From contig NZ_FPAJ01000001.1 of the NCBI RefSeq assembly GCF_900116285.1, forward strand, positions 682,001-746,000: DNA of 64,000 nt, read 5' to 3'. Origin of the DNA: Sulfitobacter marinus. Its GTDB lineage: Bacteria > Pseudomonadota > Alphaproteobacteria > Rhodobacterales > Rhodobacteraceae. Positions 57,798 through 64,000 of the stretch are shown here, in pieces. The notes under the pieces are model-generated. The model saw only the letters and a list, made by a program, of their open reading frames with translations. It did not search any database and was not told the origin of the DNA. The position numbers and the translations under genes were made by a program. The stretch's first letter is position 1; each line of letters begins with the position of its first letter.

Positions 57798-58360
57798 TAG
57801 CGCCCTGTTTCTGAGGAAAAGCGCCATGTGCCGGGTTGCATGTTGTTGAGCTGCCAGTCGCCGACTTGGGCGCGGATCAGGCGAAGTGTCGGCAGGCCTA
57901 CATGGGCTGTCATGCGGCGCACCTGTCTGTTGCGGCCTTCGGTGATGGTGATCGAAAGCCATGCATCGGGTACGGATTTACGAAACCGCACGGGTGGGTC
58001 ACGGCCCCAGAGATTTCCGGGCGCGTCGATTTCACTGACTGTGGCGGGGGCGGTTTTACCGTCTTTAAGTGTGATGCCGCTGCGTAGGGCATTCAGGGCT
58101 GCGTCGTCCGCGGTTCCTTCGACCTGAACCCAATAGGTTTTCGCGAGCTTGTATTTGGGGTGTGATATCCGGGCCTGTAGCGGTCCGCTGTCGGTGAGCA
58201 CCATCAGGCCTTCGCTGTCGCGGTCAAGGCGGCCTGCGGGGTAGAACCCCTTTTCGTCAATATAGGCCGACAGGGTCGGACGCGGCGACCCTTCGGTGCC
58301 TTTGTCGGTGAATTGCGACAGCACCCCGAAGGGTTTGTTGAACAGGATCACGCGGTTCAT
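57797..58360 (-). CDS. RsuA/RluE-family pseudouridine synthase
   Basis: 187 residues from ATG 58360. The sequence RVILFNKPFGVLSQFTDKGT and catalytic Asp motif YPAGRLDRDSEGLMVLT are diagnostic. There is no S4 domain, which points to the RluE group (23S rRNA U2457) rather than RsuA. ITEGRNRQVRRM is also conserved. It overlaps the acylase stop by four bases. Confidence 0.88.
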   Translation of the reverse strand: MNRVILFNKPFGVLSQFTDKGTEGSPRPTLSAYIDEKGFYPAGRLDRDSEGLMVLTDSGPLQARISHPKYKLAKTYWVQVEGTADDAALNALRSGITLKDGKTAPATVSEIDAPGNLWGRDPPVRFRKSVPDAWLSITITEGRNRQVRRMTAHVGLPTLRLIRAQVGDWQLNNMQPGTWRFSSETGR

Positions 58361-60825
58361 GGTTGCGCGGGGATCAGTTTGGTCACGCCCACAGAAGCCG
58401 CGCGGGCCAGGTCCTCGTCCAGCGACATGGGGATATATTCGCCGCGCCGCCACAGCTGGGCGAGGTTGTCATAGTAGCGCGACAGGAAATGCCCGGACTG
58501 GCCGGTTGAGGTGATAAAGACCGACGAATCCGGATCGGCGAAATCATAGACGCCCCGGTATCCTGCGCCGTGTACGTTAAAGAACGGATCGGGGCTGGTG
58601 CCTTTCGTCCGGCCGCGCAGCAGGGTGTTATCGCCGCCTGAGGTTGATTGGCGGATGTTGACGAAATAGCGTAGGATTGGCACCTCGCCCAACGTGGGGT
58701 GATCATGCGTGGCCTGATGCGCATCGCCCCATCGCAAGGATTCAAGCTGGCTGCCCCATGTTTCATTGATCCAGATCAGCGCGTCATCAAGGGCAAGCCG
58801 CGCCATGTCAGGACAGGTTTCCACTGGTGCCGATTGCAGCACGTCACACCAGACAGCGGCACCATCGACATCGCGGAACACCCGTTCGATGAACAGCGGC
58901 TCAACATGGTCGAACTCCTGCGCCAGCGGGCCAAGTTCGTCCTGGATCAGGCGGTCTTGCAGGGCGCGCAGCCACGCAGCATAGATCAGCGGTTCGGGCA
59001 GGTGTTCGTTCATCTCACCCGACCATCCGGCAAGCAGGATCAACGCGCGTTCGCGCTGACGCTCAGCGGTACCTTCGGCGGCGGCCTCTCCGGTGAACCA
59101 CAGCTCGGCCCCGATCAGCGGCAGCAAACTGCGCGCCGTAAAGCTGACCGTATCCAGCTGCGCCTCAATAAAGCTGTCGCGCGTGTGGACTTGTCTGCGT
59201 TGCATCAGATTGCGCCAGCGTTGAATGCGCTGCGTATCGCCCCATAGAAACGACACATGGTTGGGGAAGGGTCGGTCCAGCGTCTTGTTGTTGGTGTTAC
59301 CCAGAATACCACCCAGCGGTGCCACAAATTCAGGGTTGGACGCATAGGGCAGGACCCCTTGCCAACGGTTTGCGGCGTTCCAGCCAACCGTTGGCAGACG
59401 CCCTTGGCTTTGGTGGGCCGGGTCACGGGCGGGCAGCGCCCCGATGGTTTTCATCGCAATCGTTTCGGAATCCACCAGCGTCAGGTTTTGCGACGGCGCG
59501 ATATAATCGGCTACGGCAGCAAGACCGGTTTCCACCGATTTCGACTCCATCAGCGCCATGGCGGCTGCAAGCGACGTGTCGGCGGGGCTAAGCGCCGTCC
59601 AGCTTACGGTTGCCACATGGCCGGGCGGGGTAATGGCCGCAAGGTTGTAGTGGCTGCCGGGCAGCACCGGGCCATTATCCGTCCAGCGCAGCGTCAGGGT
59701 GATGGGATCGGAGTCCTTGACCGTGATGATGGACGCGCGTTTGGCAAAGGGTTTGAACCCGTCTGGTGTGCGGTATTCTTCCGGATTTTCGGGGTTCAGC
59801 TCTTCTACATAGATGTCCTGATCGTCGGCATAGGACGATGTGATGCCCCACCCCAAGGCGGCGGAGCGGCCGGTTAGCACCACGGGAAGGCCCGGAATGG
59901 TGCCGCCGATCACGCCGCCGGATTGCAGTTCCAACCGCGCGAGATACCAGATGCTGGGCGCGGTAAAACCAAGATGCGGATCATTGGCAATCAACGTGCC
60001 GCCAGACGCAGACCGATCGCGCGCCGCAGCCCACGCGTTGGACGCACCGGCAAGGTCAAAGGGCTTGAACGGCGACAGCGGGTTGCGATCAAGGGGGATG
60101 TTTTCGGCAAATTGCGGCAGCCCAGGCACAAGGGCCGCGTATTCGGGCAGGGCCGCAATGCCGCTGCCTGGCGCGTCTGGCAGAATATCCAGCAGACGTT
60201 TTTGATCGGGCAGGGCAAGCGACGTCCGTGCGCGCTTCACCTCTGCGGCCAAATGCCCCGAGAGCTGCAACGCCATCAATTTTGCCATGGCCAGTGAATC
60301 TGCGGGGCGCCACGGGGCGACGGGCACATCAAACATCAGCATTTCAGGCGCACCACGGCCCAATGCCTCTGAGTTGATCTGGTCGAGGCGTGCGTTCACG
60401 CCTGCGGAGTAAGCTTCGAGCGCGGCGCGGGTTTTGGGGTCTAGGGCGTCGACCGATCGCACCGCAAGGGGGTAGAGATCGAACCGGCGCAGCAAGCGGT
60501 CAATCCCGATTGTCGCCGTGCCGAACACCTCGGACAGGCGCCCCTGAACGGTGCGGCGCATGGTGATCATCTGCCACAGGCGATCCTGCGCATGGGCAAA
60601 ACCCAGACCATAAAACACGTCCTGATCGTTTTGACCGAAAATGTGCGGCACATTGGCATTGTCGCGCACGATCTCGACCTCGGCGCGCAGATTTGGCACC
60701 ACAACCGTGTCGTCATATTCGGGCAAAGATCGCGACGCGAGCCAATAAATGCCCACAACGGCGACCACCGTTAAGACAATCAACAAGGTGGCCAGACGCA
60801 TAAGCCACTTAAATACCACTGCCAT
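58357..60825 (-). CDS. Penicillin-acylase-family Ntn hydrolase
   Basis: 822 residues. An N-terminal hydrophobic segment (LATLLIVLTVVAVVGIYWLA) anchors or exports the protein. The alpha chain (DNANVPHIFGQNDQDVFYGL, then GFAHAQDRLWQM) and the autoprocessing site ASNAW, with nucleophile Ser262, define the Ntn-hydrolase family. The beta chain follows (NDPHLGFTAPSIWYL). Family members cleave penicillins, cephalosporins or acyl-homoserine lactones; the real substrate here is unknown. Overlaps the pseudouridine synthase gene. Confidence 0.88.
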   Translation of the reverse strand: MAVVFKWLMRLATLLIVLTVVAVVGIYWLASRSLPEYDDTVVVPNLRAEVEIVRDNANVPHIFGQNDQDVFYGLGFAHAQDRLWQMITMRRTVQGRLSEVFGTATIGIDRLLRRFDLYPLAVRSVDALDPKTRAALEAYSAGVNARLDQINSEALGRGAPEMLMFDVPVAPWRPADSLAMAKLMALQLSGHLAAEVKRARTSLALPDQKRLLDILPDAPGSGIAALPEYAALVPGLPQFAENIPLDRNPLSPFKPFDLAGASNAWAAARDRSASGGTLIANDPHLGFTAPSIWYLARLELQSGGVIGGTIPGLPVVLTGRSAALGWGITSSYADDQDIYVEELNPENPEEYRTPDGFKPFAKRASIITVKDSDPITLTLRWTDNGPVLPGSHYNLAAITPPGHVATVSWTALSPADTSLAAAMALMESKSVETGLAAVADYIAPSQNLTLVDSETIAMKTIGALPARDPAHQSQGRLPTVGWNAANRWQGVLPYASNPEFVAPLGGILGNTNNKTLDRPFPNHVSFLWGDTQRIQRWRNLMQRRQVHTRDSFIEAQLDTVSFTARSLLPLIGAELWFTGEAAAEGTAERQRERALILLAGWSGEMNEHLPEPLIYAAWLRALQDRLIQDELGPLAQEFDHVEPLFIERVFRDVDGAAVWCDVLQSAPVETCPDMARLALDDALIWINETWGSQLESLRWGDAHQATHDHPTLGEVPILRYFVNIRQSTSGGDNTLLRGRTKGTSPDPFFNVHGAGYRGVYDFADPDSSVFITSTGQSGHFLSRYYDNLAQLWRRGEYIPMSLDEDLARAASVGVTKLIPAQP

Positions 60826-60925
60826 TGGGTGCTCCTGAATAAACCCCTCAGTTGATTGACCAAACTCTGTGGGCTGTTAGATGTTATACCAGCCAATAGC
60901 GCAACTAATAGATAAGGAAAAGACG

Positions 60926-61798
60926 ATGGCAAAACTCGCGTTTCTGGGACTGGGAGTAATGGGCGGGCCGATGGCCGGTCATCTGCAAAAAGCGGGCCAC
61001 GCGGTCACCGTATACAACCGCACAACTGAAAAAGCCCGCCAATGGGCCGACACCTATGGCGGCGACATGGCGGAAACCCCGCGCGCCGCGGCGCAAGGGG
61101 CCGATATCGTGTTCTCATGTGTGGGCAATGATGATGACCTGCGGTCTGTTTGTGTGGGCGATGACGGGGCCTTTGCCGGCATGGCTGAAGGGGCAATTTT
61201 TGTCGATCACACAACCGTTTCCGCCGCCGTAACCCGCGAGCTGTATGACATCGCAAATGCCGCGCAGATCAGTTTTATTGATGCGCCGATTTCGGGCGGG
61301 CAGGCGGGGGCGGAAAACGGCCAGCTGTCGATCATGTGCGGCGGTGACGCGGGGGCCTTTGATCGCGCCCTGCCAATCATGGAGGTTTATTCCAAGATTT
61401 GCTGCCGTTTGGGCGACACAGGTGCCGGCCAGATGACCAAGATGTGCAACCAGATCGCCATTGCCGGGCTGGTCCAGGGCCTGTCAGAGGCGCTGCATTT
61501 CGCACAGAAAGCCGGGCTTGATGGCCGTGATGTTGTCGAAGTCATCAGCCAAGGTGCCGCAGGCAGCTGGCAAATGTCCAACCGGTTCGAGACGATGCTG
61601 GACGATGAATTCAACCACGGTTTCGCAGTGGATTGGATGCGCAAGGATCTGGGTATCTGTCTGGACACCGCAGATGAAATCCAAGCAAGCCTGCCGGTCA
61701 CAGCGCTGGTCGATCAGTTCTATAAGGATGTGCAGAAACTGGGCGGTGGCCGGTGGGACACCTCAAGCCTGATCAAACGTCTGAACGCCGTCGGCTAA
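60926..61798 (+). CDS. Beta-hydroxyacid dehydrogenase (3-hydroxyisobutyrate dehydrogenase family)
   Basis: 290 residues from ATG 60926 (AAGGA eight bases upstream). The Rossmann motif AFLGLGVMGGPMAGHLQKAG, the substrate-binding DAPISGGQAGAENG and the catalytic Lys in GAGQMTKMCNQI fit the family. Members act on 3-hydroxyisobutyrate, tartronate semialdehyde or glyoxylate. Which of these is used is not decided by the sequence. Confidence 0.85.
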   Translation: MAKLAFLGLGVMGGPMAGHLQKAGHAVTVYNRTTEKARQWADTYGGDMAETPRAAAQGADIVFSCVGNDDDLRSVCVGDDGAFAGMAEGAIFVDHTTVSAAVTRELYDIANAAQISFIDAPISGGQAGAENGQLSIMCGGDAGAFDRALPIMEVYSKICCRLGDTGAGQMTKMCNQIAIAGLVQGLSEALHFAQKAGLDGRDVVEVISQGAAGSWQMSNRFETMLDDEFNHGFAVDWMRKDLGICLDTADEIQASLPVTALVDQFYKDVQKLGGGRWDTSSLIKRLNAVG

Positions 61799-61805
61799 GG
61801 GCAAA

Positions 61806-61834
61806 GCCCGGTCCGCAGCTGCTGCGGGCCGGGC
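61806..61834. terminator. GC-rich hairpin between convergent genes
   Basis: GCCCGG-T-CCGCAG (61806-61818) pairs with CTGCGG-G-CCGGGC (61822-61834), leaving a three-base loop and one T:G pair. T-runs are short on both sides (CGTTT on +, CTTTG on -), so it would be a modest bidirectional terminator. Confidence 0.5.
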
Positions 61835-61842
61835 CATATCGT

Positions 61843-62409
61843 TTAGGGGATAATGCGCGTGTATTTGCTGCCCTCAAGGGTGGCACCGATGCGCAGACCA
61901 GCGCGGCCAAACACAGCGGCCAGAACCGGCGAAAGCGACGTGGTCGTGTCAGCGTTGACGCTGTCGCCCACAGTATCGATCACATATTCGACATTCGCCC
62001 CGGCGACCCAACCGGGCGAGCGCCGGAAACTGTTCAGCGCGTCCTCGGTCATGAAAAACAGAACATGGGCATATTGCTGCGCGCCGATTTGCAAACCGCC
62101 TGACGCCTTGGTCATCGAATAATAATCAACCGAGACGTTGTTGATCCGCAGCGCGCCCCGCCCGTAACCGCCGCCCAGACCCAAGCCTGCCTCGGTCACC
62201 AACGGCATGATCAGCATGCCATTTGATTTCGCAGCCAGCTGTTGGGTGTTGGGAAACTGGCGGTACATTTCTTGCAGGGTTGCATCCGCCCGCGCATCGA
62301 TCAAACCGCTGCCGCCGCTGCCAACCCCATTACCGCAGGCTGCCACGGTCCCGGCAGTTGCGAGTGCGCCCAACGCAAACGCGCGGCGCGAAAAAGAAGA
62401 ATTGTTCAT
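61843..62409 (-). CDS. YSC84/SYLF-domain lipoprotein with Tat-type signal
   Basis: 188 residues from ATG 62409. The N-terminus SFSRRAFALGALATAGTVAAC has the twin Arg of a Tat signal and a lipobox ending at Cys, predicting a Tat-exported lipoprotein. The mature part is a SYLF (lipid-binding YSC84) domain with AAKSNGMLIMPLVTEAGLGL, GGGYGRGALRI and YYSMTKASGGLQIGAQ. The domain binds phosphoinositide-like lipids in eukaryotes; role in bacteria is unclear. Confidence 0.85.
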   Translation of the reverse strand: MNNSSFSRRAFALGALATAGTVAACGNGVGSGGSGLIDARADATLQEMYRQFPNTQQLAAKSNGMLIMPLVTEAGLGLGGGYGRGALRINNVSVDYYSMTKASGGLQIGAQQYAHVLFFMTEDALNSFRRSPGWVAGANVEYVIDTVGDSVNADTTTSLSPVLAAVFGRAGLRIGATLEGSKYTRIIP

Positions 62410-62544
62410 AATACTATGCCTGTAATTGCCTGTGCCGGTTTGTCCCGACTTATGCGCGACCTTATGCCGAAAAATTGAGGATGTCACCATTTTAGGCCGT
62501 GAACCGGCGATGAACTGCCCTCAAGCGACGGCTTTTGCGCCTGA

Positions 62545-63549
62545 TCAGCGCCCCTGCGCCATCAAACGGGCCACTTGCGGCGCGAAATAGGTCAACACAC
62601 CATCACAGCCCGCACGCTTGAATCCCATCAGGCTTTCCATCATCACACGCTCTTCGTCGATCCAGCCATTTTGCGCGGCGGCCTTGATCATGCTGTATTC
62701 ACCCGACACCTGATAGGCGAATGTCGGCGCACCAAAGGTGGTTTTCACCCGGTGGCAAATATCCAGATAGGGCAGGCCGGGTTTGACCATCACCATATCT
62801 GCACCCTCGCGCAGATCACGTTCAATCAGACGCAAAGCCTCGTCGCTGTTGGCGTAATCCATTTGATAGGTCTTCTTGTCGCCCGTCAGCGCCCCGGAGG
62901 CACCTACGGCATCGCGAAATGGCCCATAGAATGCTGACGCGTACTTGGCGGAATAGCTCATGATCATCACATCGCTGTGGCCCGCAGCTTCCAGACCTGC
63001 TCGGATGGCACCGACACGCCCGTCCATCATATCAGACGGTCCGATGATATTCGCGCCCGCCTCGGCTTGGGCCAGCGACATCTTTACCAATGCCTCGACC
63101 GTGCGGTCATTGACGATAATCCCGTCTTCGACAAACCCGTCATGGCCGTTGATATTATAGGTATCCAGCGCCACATCCGTCATGATCACCATTTCTGGCA
63201 CTGCCTCGCGGATGGCGCGAATGGCACGGTTGGCGTTGTTTTCAGGATCCCAAGCGCCTGCGCAATCCTCTGTCCGATCCTCGATCCCGGTATAGGGAAA
63301 GATGCACATGGCCCCGATCCCCAGATCAGCCGCCTCGCGCGCCGCTTCGACCACTTTGTCGACACTGCGACGGAACACGCCGGGCATAGACGCGACGGGT
63401 TCCTCAATGCCTTCACCAGAGCGCACGAAAACCGGCCAAATCAGATCCCCCAGCTCAAGCGTGTTTTCACGCACCAGCGCCCGGATACCGGCAGATTGAC
63501 GGGTACGGCGCAACCGTGTGGCGGGATAGGCGGCTTGTTGGGGTCTCAT
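62545..63549 (-). CDS. hemB: Delta-aminolevulinic acid dehydratase HemB
   Basis: 334 residues from ATG 63549. The Schiff-base lysines are in MSYSAKYAS and MVMVKPGLPYL. The sequence at the zinc-cysteine region of other HemBs is DVALDTYNINGHDGF, with Ala and Asp where the metal-binding Cys would be. This is the cysteine-less type known from Rhodobacter, which does not use the catalytic zinc. It condenses two ALA molecules to porphobilinogen for heme, B12 and, if present, bacteriochlorophyll. Confidence 0.95.
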   Translation of the reverse strand: MRPQQAAYPATRLRRTRQSAGIRALVRENTLELGDLIWPVFVRSGEGIEEPVASMPGVFRRSVDKVVEAAREAADLGIGAMCIFPYTGIEDRTEDCAGAWDPENNANRAIRAIREAVPEMVIMTDVALDTYNINGHDGFVEDGIIVNDRTVEALVKMSLAQAEAGANIIGPSDMMDGRVGAIRAGLEAAGHSDVMIMSYSAKYASAFYGPFRDAVGASGALTGDKKTYQMDYANSDEALRLIERDLREGADMVMVKPGLPYLDICHRVKTTFGAPTFAYQVSGEYSMIKAAAQNGWIDEERVMMESLMGFKRAGCDGVLTYFAPQVARLMAQGR

Positions 63550-63657
63550 GCAAAATACCTTAGATGTTTCGATACAAGGCTTTGCATTTATTTTTGTACG
63601 GCTCAAGGCTAGGAATTAGCACCAAGCACGGCTATGAGGGCGTAAGAGCGGCAGGAA

Positions 63658-64000
63658 ATGCCGCAGATCGAGTTATTTACCAGCAAAGACAGGCATTCCT
63701 TGAACTTGTACCAGACAATCTTAGAAGTGATCGACACGCGGTCGTTCTCAAACCTTTGGTTCTGGATTGTGCTGGCTGCGCTATGGTCGTCGGTCAGCCA
63801 CTGGGTCTTGGGCGTCCCTTATGATATGGTCCTGCGGGCGCGCCGCTTCGGAGAGCAAACCCAAATCGATCTCGAAGACATGGTCCGCATCAATGTGAAC
63901 CGCACGCTTTATATTACGCAGGTTTCCGGGATGTTAATTTTGGCGCTCACCAGCTTTGTCCTGACGGTGCTGTTCATATTGGCGCTTTATTACGACGTCG
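63658..64000 (+). CDS. Membrane protein, 5' part only (runs off the window)
   Basis: The frame is open to the end of the window. From TTG 63700 the product reads MNLYQTILEVIDTRSFSNLW, a conserved N-terminus in Rhodobacterales, then a membrane segment (WFWIVLAALWSSVSHWVLGV), a soluble link with VPYDMVLRARRFGEQTQIDL, and further spans at the end. ATG 63658 is in frame but adds 14 poorly conserved residues; TTG 63700 has ACAGG six bases upstream and is preferred. I recall homologues labelled 'component of SufBCD complex', a label that seems unsupported. Confidence 0.65.
   Translation, partial: MPQIELFTSKDRHSLNLYQTILEVIDTRSFSNLWFWIVLAALWSSVSHWVLGVPYDMVLRARRFGEQTQIDLEDMVRINVNRTLYITQVSGMLILALTSFVLTVLFILALYYDV

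Overview
The window looks like a chromosomal segment of a Rhodobacterales bacterium, most likely of the Roseobacter group. This rests on gene content and order: rseP-bamA-skp-fabZ-lpxA-lpxI-lpxB, sciP-ctrA-ligA-recG, dusB(nifR3)-ntrB-ntrC-ntrY-ntrX-trkA-trkH-hfq-hflX, a fused ispDF, trmFO with gluQ, and the divergent DUF6477/DUF6456 pair. Nearly all of the sequence is housekeeping coding DNA. I see no tRNA or rRNA genes, no CRISPR array, no prophage and no insertion sequence.

Layout. 1-8595: isoprenoid (dxr, partial), outer-membrane assembly and lipid A genes, all on +, several overlapping by one to four bases. 8646-15312: mnmA on -, then the cell-cycle pair sciP-ctrA, then ligA-recG. 15313-15743: a short region with an alphaproteobacterial LexA box, a 42-residue membrane peptide gene and a terminator. 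15744-31259: tRNA modification, histidine, ribosomal protein, polyphosphate, methionine and guanine nucleotide genes mixed with small transporters and enzymes. 31459-37529: an MttB-family methyltransferase, a probable gene-transfer-agent activator (GafA-like) with its divergent DUF6477 neighbour, a flavoprotein and lipA. 37531-38763: hpt and a Coq10/RatA protein. 38829-41059: an AT-richer patch with a metallophosphoesterase and a Hint-domain protein. 41178-44609: amt, pncC, pgpA, ispDF. 44790-57729: the nitrogen and potassium regulatory block followed by hfq-hflX. 57797-64000: a pseudouridine synthase, a penicillin-acylase homologue, a beta-hydroxyacid dehydrogenase, a lipid-binding lipoprotein, hemB and a truncated membrane protein.

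How the parts connect. CtrA and its inhibitor SciP lie next to each other, with a perfect TTAA-N7-TTAA CtrA site between them. The GafA-like gene has a one-mismatch CtrA site and a perfect DnaA box upstream, so cell-cycle control may reach it too. NtrB-NtrC and NtrY-NtrX sit together, but both response regulators lack the sigma-54-contacting GAFTGA loop, so they probably act with other sigma factors or as repressors. MEP-pathway genes occur at two places (dxr and ispDF).

The most interesting item is the LexA box at 15341-15355 in front of a 42-codon single-span membrane peptide. It resembles in design the SOS-induced small division inhibitors such as Caulobacter SidA, but I do not recognise its sequence as one of them. 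Other items worth a second look are the GafA-like locus, a dispersed GC-rich repeat with three copies, paired AT-rich palindromes after hflX, and two other unannotated small membrane proteins (41 and 58 residues). All family assignments come from reading the translated sequences; no database search was run.
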